Positions 35,500 through 44,941 of a stretch of DNA of 64,000 nucleotides are shown in pieces. Source of the DNA: Niabella sp. (GTDB lineage: Bacteria > Bacteroidota > Bacteroidia > Chitinophagales > Chitinophagaceae); NCBI GenBank assembly GCA_017744715.1, contig JAGIAT010000001.1:248001-312000 (forward strand), read 5' to 3'. Under the pieces are notes generated by a model. That model was not told where the DNA came from, searched no databases, and worked only from the letters and a program-made list of their open reading frames with translations. The position numbers and the translations under genes are program-made. How positions within the stretch are numbered: the first letter of the stretch is position 1; each line of letters begins with the position of its first letter.

Positions 35500-36624
35500 T
35501 CATTTTCCTCCGGAGCAGCCTGCGGGTTCGGATTTAATAAAGTTGGCGTGGCTGGCACCATATGTGCCGCCCCCACTGTAGTCCTGTACAATATTTACAT
35601 AAATGATCCGGCAAAAACCATCGTCGGTACTGGTTTTGGGATATTGCGCATAAATCATCCCATGCTTAAACCTTGCTGTGGGGATCCCGAACTCGTTTTT
35701 TGAGATCTGCCAATCCGACTCCATCAGGCCGGTGCCCAGTACTTTTGCCTGGGCCAGGTCTGTAACGCCGCTGCGCAGGATCCGCTCTTCGGCCGTGTTG
35801 TGTACATTATAGCCCACCGGTTTATAAAGGGGTAAGGTTTTTTGAGCGGCCTGGGCAATTTCGTCCAATAGCCCCGCAAGACAGGCGTACAAATGACCAT
35901 ATTTTTTTTCGAATTGTTTGCGCTCCGAGGGTGAAATGGCGGCCCGTAGGTATTCGTTCCATCCGTCGTTAAAATCCTGTACATACCAACCTCTTCCCGT
36001 GGTGAAGCTTTTCGCCTGTTCCAGCGTTTTTTGCATGTTTTCTTTGTAAATATCCACGCGGGTTTTGTCGATATCACTCAGGCGGCTGCAATCGCCCGCG
36101 TCGGGCAGGTCGGCAACCACACACTGGTAGTATGCGTCCCGGTTGGTAAGAATATCGTCCCAGATCGCGGGGTTTTCATCAAATCCTTTACCCGTATTGG
36201 GCCTTGAAGGGAACATGCGTTTAAATTCGCGTTCCAGCTCCGCTAATTTGGGCAGCTCGTTCTTCAGTTGATTTTTTACGTCATAATCGGTATTGCTGAT
36301 GCGGCGGTTGGCATATCCTAATTTGTCGCGATCGATGTTGTGTTTCTTTGCATAGCAGTCCAGGTAGGGACTGATGAAAAATGCGCGATCGTCGGCAACG
36401 GCACGATCGGGATCGTACCCCTGGCGGAATTTACCAATAGCGGTAAACCAGCTGTCTCCGTTGGGGCCCTCGTCTGCAGAACGGTTGTCAGTGGTGCTGG
36501 GAGCAGTTTTCTCCTTTTTGATTTTAGGGATTTTCGGGCCCTGTACCGATATGGCAATCTGTGCTTCGAGCGATGGCTTCCATAACCCTGCCACAGCGAA
36601 TAATAGAAGAAATGTCTTTTTCAT
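35500..36624 (-). CDS. Hypothetical secreted protein
   Basis: A 374-residue protein with signal peptide (MKKTFLLLFAVAGLWKPSLEAQ). The mature protein has a Lys/Pro-rich linker, a long helical middle part (LKNELPKLAELEREFKRMFP, and several cysteines in YCAKKHN, YYQCVVA, GDCSRL, YACLAG). It ends in a beta-rich region (ARFKHGMIYAQYPKTSTDDG) and CSGGK. No known domain was recognised. It is the first gene of the minus-strand group and may lead an operon with the three genes downstream. Confidence 0.65.
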   Translation of the reverse strand: MKKTFLLLFAVAGLWKPSLEAQIAISVQGPKIPKIKKEKTAPSTTDNRSADEGPNGDSWFTAIGKFRQGYDPDRAVADDRAFFISPYLDCYAKKHNIDRDKLGYANRRISNTDYDVKNQLKNELPKLAELEREFKRMFPSRPNTGKGFDENPAIWDDILTNRDAYYQCVVADLPDAGDCSRLSDIDKTRVDIYKENMQKTLEQAKSFTTGRGWYVQDFNDGWNEYLRAAISPSERKQFEKKYGHLYACLAGLLDEIAQAAQKTLPLYKPVGYNVHNTAEERILRSGVTDLAQAKVLGTGLMESDWQISKNEFGIPTARFKHGMIYAQYPKTSTDDGFCRIIYVNIVQDYSGGGTYGASHANFIKSEPAGCSGGK

Positions 36625-37013
36625 TTTTACAATGTTTGCCTTTAGTATATTTTATGCCGGATAAAACCGGAATGATTTCGTGGTGCTGATCAAAACTAAG
36701 CTGCTAACAGCCCGTTGTAGAATGGTATTGAGCTAATGGCGGTATTCGTTGCAGGAACGGAACCGGCATCTGTTTATTTTTTGAGATCTTCACTGCACCA
36801 ACGGCGGGGTTTTGCTGACAAAAGGAAGCTGTGGCGGGGTTAGCGGATATTACCGTTGCTAGGGGCTGTGGCGGTGGTGTTTTTATTGTTTTCTATGATT
36901 ACCTTTATTAAAGAAAATCCAAAGCGCGCACTCAATAATCTTTTTTGGCGATTGAAAGAACGATATTACTTCATTTGTTAAGTAAGCACCGGCTGCGCAT
37001 TACACCGGTTGTT
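36625..37013. other. Divergent intergenic region
   Basis: Nothing coding is seen in these 389 bases. They separate the minus-strand secreted-protein gene from the sensor kinase gene and must hold both promoters; no clear TAnnTTTG element stands out. G-rich words (GGCGGGGTT, GGCGGTGG) occur in the middle. Confidence 0.4.
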
Positions 37014-40000
37014 ATGCGGGTCTTGTTTTGCTGGTGTTTTATAGTGCTGGCCTGCTGCTTAAAAGCGCAACAGCCCTTATATTTTGAAAATTATACTTCA
37101 GAACAGGGCCTTTCGCAAAACAGTTGTTACAGTATTGCCCAGGATGACCTGGGTTTTATGTGGTTTGGAACCCAGGATGGATTGAACCGGTATGATGGAC
37201 GTGAATTTAAAGTGTACCTGAAACAGCAGGCCGGCGGCCGTCTGCTGCCATCCAATCATATTTCCTCATTATTTTTTGATGACCGGGAAAAATTAATGTG
37301 GGTAGGCACTACAAGAGGTGTTTGTTTGTATACCCGGCGGAGCGATTCGCTGCAGCGGGTATCCGCCGTATACCCGTTTGCCGCCATGCTGGATACCATG
37401 CCTGTAAAGAAGATTGTAAGCTTTGATCCCGATGAATACTGGATCATTACCCCCAGGAAAGGCCTGCTGCATCTGAACCTGCGAACGCGTACCAGTGCTT
37501 ATTATTTTGATGACGTTGCCAACAAGGAAAGCGTTACGTCCATTGCCCGGTACAGGGGAACAGTGATCATGTCGTTGCTGCATTCCCTGTATGTTTTAAA
37601 GCCATCGGAGGGCCGGTACACACCTGTCAGAAAGTGCGCCAATACTGTATTTACACAAATCAACCAGCTTTATGCACACAATGATATACTCTGGATCGGC
37701 ACGCTTTCGTCTAATTGCTATTACATAACCGGGCCCATCGAAAATAAAAAAAATATTCATTTAATAAAAGCAATGCCGGGTGGCATCAATGTTTTTTTAC
37801 AGGAGGATGATGCGCGTATTTGGGCCGGATCCAGGGGTAGTGGTATTTACCGGTATCATATTAAAGACGCAACCGTACAGCGGATTGCCAAGAATCCGTA
37901 TGACCCGGGTTCGCTTGCTACTGATTTTATACTGGATGCATATAAAGATAAACAGGGTATTACCTGGTTTGGGCTTAGTGGTGGCATTGCAAAGTATGAT
38001 CCCATGCGTCAGCAATTCGGCTATCTGGGTGAAATGGGCTGGCCCCAAAAAGCACTGCCCGAAAAGTCGGTTTACATGATGTACAAAGCGCGGAGCGGCC
38101 GGTTGTATATTGGTACGCAAAGCCACGGAATACTGGAATGGAACCGTTCTGCCGGCACGATAACGGCCATAACGCAACCCGCAACCATTAACGGGGTAAA
38201 CAGCATGGTGTACAATATAACGGAAAATACAGACGGGCATATATGGGCGGCTACGGTTTCGGGCCCTATGGAATATAACCCGCTCACAAGGCAGGTGCGT
38301 TTTTATCAGGACAATGGCTTAATTGCACTGAACAGGACCGTGGCCCTGCTAAAGCTTAAACAGGCCAGCAATATGCTGGTGGCTACGGAAAACGGGTTGT
38401 GGTACTTTTTTCCGTCCTCTGGCCGCTGGAGCCGGCAATTGGAGCTGGCACATTCCGGTACGCAAAAAACAACGCCGGTGTACACACCGCGGTATATGTA
38501 TGAAGATGAAGATCATACCGTATGGATCTGCACGGAAGGGGCAGGGCTATTGCAATACAGCTATCCCGGGAACCACCTTGAACCGGTAACGCCGGTGAAT
38601 CATATTTCATTGTTTGTGCGGCATCTGTTAAAAGACGGCGATCTTTTATGGCTGGCAACAGACGACGGGGTAATCGTTTATAACTACCGGCTGCAAAAAG
38701 TAATCCATCATCTGGTGCCGGAAACCCGGAACCGGTCGAGCGTCTGCTATGCCGTGCTGAAAGATAATGATGGCTTTTATTGGGTAAGTACCAATTTTGG
38801 ATTGTATAAAATAGATGCAGCGTATAAATTTCTGCAACATTACGACATTTCCAACGGGCTCCGCTTCCTGGAGTACAATACCGCTGCCGCTTTTAAGGAT
38901 ACCGATGGCATGCTTTACTTTGGCGGGATGGGAGGCATTACTTTTTTTCAACCTGCAGCATTAAAGCCCAATAGCTTCAGTCCCCGGCCGGTTGTTACAG
39001 GTATGGTGATAAATGGCCGCCCCCGGCCCGTTTGGGAAGGTAAGCGGCTGGAGCTGAAGCACTATGAAAATTTCATTACATTTCAATTTGCAGTCACAAA
39101 TTTTTCTAATGAAAAAAATAACCGTTTCAGTTACCGGCTTAAGGGCTTAACGAATAACTGGAGCCCCTTTGCTACGAATAATGTGGCCGGTTTTACAAGC
39201 CTGCCGCCCGGCGATTATGTGTTTGAACTGAAATCTGCCAACAGTGATGGAAGAGGCGGCGACGATATCAGCACGATGGCCTTTACCATTCGAACGCCCT
39301 GGTGGCAGCAATGGTGGTTCATAGGCCTGGTGATACTCTTGCTTACGGGTATTGCAGCCTGGATGATAAGAAGGCGCATATGGGCAATAAAAAAAGAAGC
39401 GGGCTTAAAGCAACAAATTGCAGAAGCAGAGATGATGGCCATGCGGGCGCAGATGAATCCGCATTTTGTATTTAACAGCCTCAACAGTATAAGGGAAATG
39501 ATTCTTTGCAACGAAAACAAAGAGGCTTCCCATTTTCTTGGGAAATTTGCGGGGTTGATCCGCACGACTCTGGACCAGTCGGGCCGGCCTTTTGTAAGCC
39601 TTCGCAATACGATGGATCATCTTACCCGATATATTGAAATGGAGCAGATCCGCAATGGCGAATTTACCAGCCGTATTCTCGCCGATGATGACCTGGATCC
39701 GGATGAGATAATGCTGCCCTCTATGCTGATTCAGCCTTTTGTGGAGAATGCGCTCTGGCATGGCACCACGGCCACCCGGAAAAATATAGACATCCGGATC
39801 GATTTTAAAAAACAGGGCGAACAGTTGCTTTGTGTTATTGAGGACGATGGTGTCGGCATCCGCCAGTCATTAAAAAATAAGGTCAATGGAAGTAAGACCC
39901 AACATTCCGTTGGCATTGAAAATATTGTCAACCGCATCCGGTTGTTGAATGAAAAGTATCACCTTAGCAGCAGCGTGCATATTTACGACAAAGCGGATCT

Positions 40001-40067
40001 TGAACCATCTGCAGGATCTGGAACCGTGGTACAATTATGCCTGCCGCTTCAAATAAACAGATCATGA
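37014..40067 (+). CDS. Two-component propeller sensor histidine kinase (LytS type)
   Basis: A 1017-residue membrane sensor. The ATG at 37014 gives a signal peptide (MRVLFCWCFIVLACCLKAQ); a TTG 23 codons upstream is in frame but less likely. Periplasmic Reg_prop repeats begin at NYTSEQGLSQNSCYSIAQD and form two seven-bladed propellers, followed by a Y_Y_Y domain (FSYRLKGLTNNWSPF) and one membrane helix. The cytoplasmic His_kinase domain (PF06580) has H817 in QMNPHFVFNSLNSI and an ATP-binding part (IQPFVENALWHG, IEDDGVGI). Its stop codon overlaps the start of the LytTR regulator gene, so the two form a pair. The ligand is unknown. Confidence 0.93.
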   Translation: MRVLFCWCFIVLACCLKAQQPLYFENYTSEQGLSQNSCYSIAQDDLGFMWFGTQDGLNRYDGREFKVYLKQQAGGRLLPSNHISSLFFDDREKLMWVGTTRGVCLYTRRSDSLQRVSAVYPFAAMLDTMPVKKIVSFDPDEYWIITPRKGLLHLNLRTRTSAYYFDDVANKESVTSIARYRGTVIMSLLHSLYVLKPSEGRYTPVRKCANTVFTQINQLYAHNDILWIGTLSSNCYYITGPIENKKNIHLIKAMPGGINVFLQEDDARIWAGSRGSGIYRYHIKDATVQRIAKNPYDPGSLATDFILDAYKDKQGITWFGLSGGIAKYDPMRQQFGYLGEMGWPQKALPEKSVYMMYKARSGRLYIGTQSHGILEWNRSAGTITAITQPATINGVNSMVYNITENTDGHIWAATVSGPMEYNPLTRQVRFYQDNGLIALNRTVALLKLKQASNMLVATENGLWYFFPSSGRWSRQLELAHSGTQKTTPVYTPRYMYEDEDHTVWICTEGAGLLQYSYPGNHLEPVTPVNHISLFVRHLLKDGDLLWLATDDGVIVYNYRLQKVIHHLVPETRNRSSVCYAVLKDNDGFYWVSTNFGLYKIDAAYKFLQHYDISNGLRFLEYNTAAAFKDTDGMLYFGGMGGITFFQPAALKPNSFSPRPVVTGMVINGRPRPVWEGKRLELKHYENFITFQFAVTNFSNEKNNRFSYRLKGLTNNWSPFATNNVAGFTSLPPGDYVFELKSANSDGRGGDDISTMAFTIRTPWWQQWWFIGLVILLLTGIAAWMIRRRIWAIKKEAGLKQQIAEAEMMAMRAQMNPHFVFNSLNSIREMILCNENKEASHFLGKFAGLIRTTLDQSGRPFVSLRNTMDHLTRYIEMEQIRNGEFTSRILADDDLDPDEIMLPSMLIQPFVENALWHGTTATRKNIDIRIDFKKQGEQLLCVIEDDGVGIRQSLKNKVNGSKTQHSVGIENIVNRIRLLNEKYHLSSSVHIYDKADLEPSAGSGTVVQLCLPLQINRS

Positions 40068-40831
40068 ACCCGATTACCGCTTTACTTATAGATGATGAGC
40101 CACGCGGACTTTCTTCGCTGCAGAAGTTATTAGAACAGAACTGTCCTGAAGTAGAAGTCCTGACCTGTTGCCAGGATGTTGATGCGGCTTTGGAAAGAAT
40201 AAAACGCATGCAGCCGCAGTTGGTTTTTTTAGACATTGCCATGCCCGGGAAAAATGGCTTCGACCTGCTCCGTAGCCTGGACCGGATCTCATTTGAACTC
40301 ATTTTTGTAACCGCACATAATAGCTATATGATGCAGGCCTTCCGGTTTAGTGCCGTAGATTATCTGCTGAAACCGGTGGAAGATGAGTTGCTCGCCGAAG
40401 CGGTGCAGCGGGCCGCCAAACGGATTGCCGACAAAACCGAGGGAATGCAACTGAATGCTTTTTTGCACAACCTGCAGCAAAACGGCGCTGTAAAAAAAAT
40501 GAAGCTGTGCGTGCCATCGCTCAGGGGTGTTAAGGTGATCGAGATCTGCGACATCATCTATTGTGAAGCAAGCAGCAATTACACCAATTTTTACCTGGCC
40601 AACGGCAGCACATTGTGTTCCAGTAAGCCTGTTTTTGAATACGAATCCCTGCTGGAAGACAGCTCGTTCGTACGAATACATAAATCCTTTCTTGTCAATC
40701 TCGAACATATTAAAGAATACATCCGTGGTGAGGGCGGAAGCGTACTGATGTCCAACGGGCACGAAGTGGAAGTATCCCGTCGGAAAAAAGAACTGTTTAT
40801 AAAAAGAATGCGGGAATATTATAAATACTGA
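40064..40831 (+). CDS. LytTR-family response regulator
   Basis: A 255-residue regulator. The receiver domain has LLIDDEPRGL, phosphoacceptor D57 in VFLDIAMPGKNG, and FVTAHN...AVDYLLKP. The LytTR DNA-binding domain covers the last ~105 residues (ICDIIYCEASSNYTNFYL, FVRIHKSFLVNLEHIKEY). The chosen ATG overlaps the kinase stop as ATGA; a start 27 bases earlier is possible but overlaps more. Target genes are not evident; the downstream secreted-protein gene is a candidate. Confidence 0.93.
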   Translation: MNPITALLIDDEPRGLSSLQKLLEQNCPEVEVLTCCQDVDAALERIKRMQPQLVFLDIAMPGKNGFDLLRSLDRISFELIFVTAHNSYMMQAFRFSAVDYLLKPVEDELLAEAVQRAAKRIADKTEGMQLNAFLHNLQQNGAVKKMKLCVPSLRGVKVIEICDIIYCEASSNYTNFYLANGSTLCSSKPVFEYESLLEDSSFVRIHKSFLVNLEHIKEYIRGEGGSVLMSNGHEVEVSRRKKELFIKRMREYYKY

Positions 40832-40979
40832 TCCGTACCCGGTGCAAACGCCTGTAAAAGATACCGGAAGGGCCCTTTTTTTAGGCTTCCATGCCAGGGC
40901 AATCTTCCAACTCACTCAATTTGGGTATTTCCGATTTTTTTAAACCGGTTTAGCTTTAGGAGCTAAAAAAGTATAAACC

Positions 40980-41534
40980 ATGAAACAACGTATATTCCTG
41001 CTGTTGCTGACAGCTGTTTGCCTGATCACCGGCAATGTATTTGCGCAAATAAAAAAAAATCCCGCACCGGTTGCTGCAGCCAGTGAAACCCTGCTTGCCG
41101 GGGGCACTTACTTTATTGTTAACGGAAATGTGGCGCTAACACCGGAAGCTGCCTCGCTGGGGCAAAGTGTATTCCTGAAGCCCTTCCGCCGCAGCGGTCT
41201 GCAAAAATGGGTGGTTACCAAAACCGGAACGCCAAAGAACATCAGCTATACCATAAAGCTGGCAGGGGATGCTGAAGACCTCTGGTTTCAGCCGTTTCCC
41301 GGCATCAGCGACCGCACACCTATTATCAGCTATAAGGAAGGGAATGTATCCTCCTATAAAATAATACCGGTTCCAGGCAAAGCGGAACTTTGGTATATTA
41401 AAAGCTTAAAAAATAACGGTGATGCTTTACGAGCCTATATGTCCGATGCAACGGCGCCGCTGGAAATGCGGTTTGATCCGGTTGAAGATGGCAATACAAA
41501 ATTTTACTGGAAATTTGAGGCGGTAAAAGAATAA
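40980..41534 (+). CDS. Small secreted protein, possibly ricin-B-like
   Basis: A 184-residue protein with signal peptide (MKQRIFLLLLTAVCLITGNVFAQ). The mature domain is all-beta with repeated aromatic-containing strands (YFIVNGNVALTPEA, QKWVVTKTG, LWFQPFPG, LWYIKSLKNN, FYWKFEAV), which recall a beta-trefoil such as the ricin-type lectin fold, but the QxW repeats are not clear. Function unknown. It follows the two-component system by 148 bases on the same strand. Confidence 0.6.
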   Translation: MKQRIFLLLLTAVCLITGNVFAQIKKNPAPVAAASETLLAGGTYFIVNGNVALTPEAASLGQSVFLKPFRRSGLQKWVVTKTGTPKNISYTIKLAGDAEDLWFQPFPGISDRTPIISYKEGNVSSYKIIPVPGKAELWYIKSLKNNGDALRAYMSDATAPLEMRFDPVEDGNTKFYWKFEAVKE

Positions 41535-42184
41535 AAGTAAGTCGTCCGCCATCACAAAAATACACTTAATTCAATCTGTTGTTGGCAACTTCTCCAGGGG
41601 TCTTCCGGTCTCCAGGGGCATCCGACCAATATTGAACTGAACTTGTTTCAGCGTCTATACTGCATCTATACATGATTCATAATGAACCGCGATCAAAATG
41701 ATCATTATGACATTTCGCTGATATAGGGCTCTAAAAGAGGCAATGGCATTCATAAACAATATCCAAATGCGAAGAGTGACGTGCCAAGACCATTTCGCAT
41801 TTTTTGTTCCATCGGAACAATCTATTGGTAGCCGGGTTACGGCCGAAGATCATTAGGTGTGCCGCAGGTACACCCTATAAAGATAATTTTGATGCCGGTT
41901 CATTATCACGTAGATCAGGAAACAGCGGGATCGGTCACCACGTTGCCGTTTTGCAGCGCAAATAAATAATGCGGTCCCCGGTAACCAGCAACACCCATAC
42001 ACCGCACGGTGCATGTTAAAAAAGTATCGGTTTTTGATAGAATCGTTTCACATTTGCCAGTTCCTGCTTAAAAACGGTAACTTTTCTTTAGCGAAAGATC
42101 AAACTTTAGTAAGTTTGAGAAGAGAAGATGATTGTGTGTAGCGGATTTACCCCGGGCCGGTTCGATTAATGATTGCAAAAAACG
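41535..42184. other. 650-base gene-free region with two inverted repeats
   Basis: No reading frame looks real. Two structures are visible: a perfect 9-bp inverted repeat TCATAATGA (41677-41685) / TCATTATGA (41702-41710), and an imperfect hairpin around GGTGTGCC-GCA-GGTACACC at about 41856-41874. A -7-like TAAGTTTG lies at 42110-42117 ahead of the DUF1553 gene. Confidence 0.45.
42110..42117 (+). promoter_or_regulatory. Putative -7 element for the DUF1553 operon
   Basis: TAAGTTTG matches TAnnTTTG and lies 68 bases before the chosen ATG. No TTG at the -33 position is seen, so this is weak evidence. Confidence 0.35.
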
Positions 42185-44920
42185 ATGGTTCATTTTTATT
42201 ACAACCGAAAGATGTTGCTGGTGTTAGCTGTTCTGGTTACTACAGGCATTGCTGCGTGTTTTACCAGCCGGTCAAAAAAAGTAGATTTCAGTACCGACGT
42301 AAAGCCCATCTTAAACAAAAAATGCATTACCTGTCATGGAGGCGTAAAAGCCAAAGGCGGCTTTAGCGTGTTGTTCCGGGAAGAAGCGCTGGCAAAAACG
42401 GAGTCCGGTAAGCCCGCTATTATCCCCGGTGATCCGGATAATAGCGAAATGATCCGCAGGCTTACTTTAAAAGACCCGGAAGAGCGCATGCCTTATAAAC
42501 ATGAACCCTTGAGCGAGGATGAAATAAGCATGCTGCGCCGTTGGGTTAAACAGGGCGCACAGTGGGGCGATCATTGGGCCTATCTGCCTGTAAAACAAAC
42601 GAAGGTGCCGGATGAAGACAATGCCTGGATCCGGAACGACATAGACCGGTTTATTTATGAAAAGCTGGATGCGCAGGATCTGAAACCGGCTGCGCAGGCC
42701 GATCCGCAAACCCTTTTGCGAAGGGTAAGTCTCGATCTGATCGGTATGTATCCCTCTGATGCAATTGCGGATCAGTACCTGAAGAACAGCGATGACAAGG
42801 GCTATGAACGCCTGGTAGATGCCTTGCTGGCTTCGCCGCACTTTGGTGAAAAATGGACATCTATGTGGCTCGATCTTTCGCGGTATGCAGACACCAAGGG
42901 CTATGAATCGGATGGCGGACGCAGTATCTGGCGGTACCGCGACTGGCTGATCGATGCATTCAATACCGATAAACCCTATGATGTTTTTTTAACCGAACAG
43001 ATCGCCGGCGACCTGCTGCCGGAGCCTACCGACGCGCAATACATTGCAACGGCATTCAGCCGGAATACAATGACCAACGATGAAGGGGGCACGGATAATG
43101 AAGAATTTCGGGTAGCAGCAGTAATGGACCGGGTCAATACCACCTGGGAATCATTAATGGGCACTACCTTTTCCTGTGTACAATGCCATAGCCATCCGTA
43201 TGATCCGTTCCGGCACGACGAGTACTACAAGTTTATGGCGTATTTTAATAATACGAGGGATAATGATATTCCGGGTGAGTACCCCGTTCTCAGAGAATAC
43301 AACGACTCTCTTAAAAACGAATTAACGCAGCTGATCGGCTGGATCAAGGACAATGGTACTGCAGAACAGTCGGAGCGTGTACGTCATTTTTTAAAGACCC
43401 TGCAACCTGCTTTTTATGCAACCATTGCAGATAGCCTGGAGAATGCGCTGCCTACAAATAAAAATGGCCCGTTAAATATGCGCAACCATGCGCATGCACG
43501 GCTGAAACATATTCAGCTGGATGGGATGGGGCAGATCGTTTTTATGTTCCGTTCCAATAAACCGGGTGGTAATATTATTTTCAGAAAGGATCAGCCGCAA
43601 GGCGAGGTATTGGGTACTTACCTGGTTCAGCCGGAAGACCGGTGGCGTTACGGGATGGTTACTACCATTGCATCAACCGGCGTTCATGATGTTTACGTTA
43701 CCTATCAGAACCCGGCGGCCGGCGGCGATGAGATCATGGCCACCTTCGACTGGTTCGGTTTCCTGCCGGAACTGCCGGCGAAAGGAAGCCCCGATTTTGA
43801 GGCACACAAAAAAACATACTGGAATCTGTTGAATGCTTCGGTTACCGCCACACCGGTGATGGTGGAAAATCCTGTATGGATGCAACGGCAGACCCATGTG
43901 TTTGAAAGGGGCAACCGGCTCACATTGGGAAAAGCAGTAGAGCCGGCGGTACCGCAATCGTTAAGGTTTGCCATGCCGGCCAATGCACCCAAAAACCGGA
44001 TGGGACTGGCTCTATGGCTTACAGATAAACGGAATCCCCTGGTGTCCAGAACCATGGTGAACCGGCTCTGGGAACAATTGTTTGGTGCAGGTATTGTGGA
44101 AACGCTGGAAGATATGGGTACCCAGGGCATGCTGCCTACGCACAGGGAACTGCTGGATCATCTTTCCTGGAGATTTATGAATGATTATAAATGGAGCATC
44201 AAAAAATTATTGAAGGAAATGGTGATGAGTGCTGCCTACCGGCAGGATTCAAGGCTGACGCCCGAACTCAAGGAAAAAGACCCGGTCAATAAATGGTATG
44301 CAAGGGGGCCGCGGGTGCGGCTCAGCGCTGAGCAGCTGCGGGATCAGAATCTTTGTATCAGCGGCCTGATGAGCGCTAAAATGTACGGCCCCGGTGTAAT
44401 GCCCTGGCAGCCCGAAGGCATCTGGCTCTCGCCGTATAACGGAGCCCGCTGGCAGAACAGCGCCGGCGAAGACCAGTACCGGCGTGCGGTGTATACCTAC
44501 TGGAAGCGAACCGCTCCATATCCGTCCATGATCTCGTTCGACGGGGTACAACGGGTATTATGTACGGCGCGGCGTATAAAGACCAATACACCCTTGCAGG
44601 CATTAACCACACTCAATGATTCTGCTTATATTGATATGGCACGGCACCTGGCATACCGTATGCAGCAGGAGGGAGGCAGGGATGTGGCAGCACAGATACA
44701 AAAGGGATACCGCCTGATGTTATACAAACCGATAAAAGAAGATAAACTGAAAGTGTTTGAAACGCTGTACCGGCAGGCCTTGAAGGAGTTTGAAACGGAT
44801 ACCGGCAAAACCACCGCTATGGTTGGAGGGCAGCAGGAAAAAGCAACTCCGGCTACAGCAGCCCTGGTGGTGGTAGCCAATGCCCTCTTGAACCTGGATG
44901 AGGTAGTTGTAAAAAATTAA
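42185..44920 (+). CDS. PSCyt1-DUF1549-DUF1553 (PSD1) planctomycete-type cytochrome protein
   Basis: A 911-residue probable lipoprotein (hydrophobic start, Cys in TGIAACF at about residue 25). PSCyt1 haem-binding motif CITCHGG is at residues 47-53, with the usual SEMIRRLTLKDPEERMP and LRRWVKQGAQW. DUF1549 follows (IDRFIYEKLDAQDLKP, WMWLDLSRYADTKGYE-like region, second CxxCH in CVQCHSHPYDPF). The C-terminal part is DUF1553 (NPLVSRTMVNRLWEQLFG, TPLQALTTLND). Such proteins are frequent in Planctomycetes and some Bacteroidota. They are probably extracytoplasmic redox or sulfated/complex-substrate enzymes of unknown reaction. The ATG at 42185 was preferred to TTG at 42173. The partner DUF1501 gene follows after 21 bases. 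Confidence 0.88.
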   Translation: MVHFYYNRKMLLVLAVLVTTGIAACFTSRSKKVDFSTDVKPILNKKCITCHGGVKAKGGFSVLFREEALAKTESGKPAIIPGDPDNSEMIRRLTLKDPEERMPYKHEPLSEDEISMLRRWVKQGAQWGDHWAYLPVKQTKVPDEDNAWIRNDIDRFIYEKLDAQDLKPAAQADPQTLLRRVSLDLIGMYPSDAIADQYLKNSDDKGYERLVDALLASPHFGEKWTSMWLDLSRYADTKGYESDGGRSIWRYRDWLIDAFNTDKPYDVFLTEQIAGDLLPEPTDAQYIATAFSRNTMTNDEGGTDNEEFRVAAVMDRVNTTWESLMGTTFSCVQCHSHPYDPFRHDEYYKFMAYFNNTRDNDIPGEYPVLREYNDSLKNELTQLIGWIKDNGTAEQSERVRHFLKTLQPAFYATIADSLENALPTNKNGPLNMRNHAHARLKHIQLDGMGQIVFMFRSNKPGGNIIFRKDQPQGEVLGTYLVQPEDRWRYGMVTTIASTGVHDVYVTYQNPAAGGDEIMATFDWFGFLPELPAKGSPDFEAHKKTYWNLLNASVTATPVMVENPVWMQRQTHVFERGNRLTLGKAVEPAVPQSLRFAMPANAPKNRMGLALWLTDKRNPLVSRTMVNRLWEQLFGAGIVETLEDMGTQGMLPTHRELLDHLSWRFMNDYKWSIKKLLKEMVMSAAYRQDSRLTPELKEKDPVNKWYARGPRVRLSAEQLRDQNLCISGLMSAKMYGPGVMPWQPEGIWLSPYNGARWQNSAGEDQYRRAVYTYWKRTAPYPSMISFDGVQRVLCTARRIKTNTPLQALTTLNDSAYIDMARHLAYRMQQEGGRDVAAQIQKGYRLMLYKPIKEDKLKVFETLYRQALKEFETDTGKTTAMVGGQQEKATPATAALVVVANALLNLDEVVVKN

Positions 44921-44941
44921 ACAACGCACAAAAGGACTACA

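Noticed and set aside
37014..40831. Hybrid two-component system regulating the PUL
   Set aside because: The sensor lacks receiver and AraC domains and has a separate LytTR partner; the PUL has its own sigma/FecR pair. A regulatory link is possible but unsupported.
42150..42168. GGTTCGATTA resembling a tRNA T-loop
   Set aside because: No matching acceptor stem, anticodon arm or D arm surrounds it.
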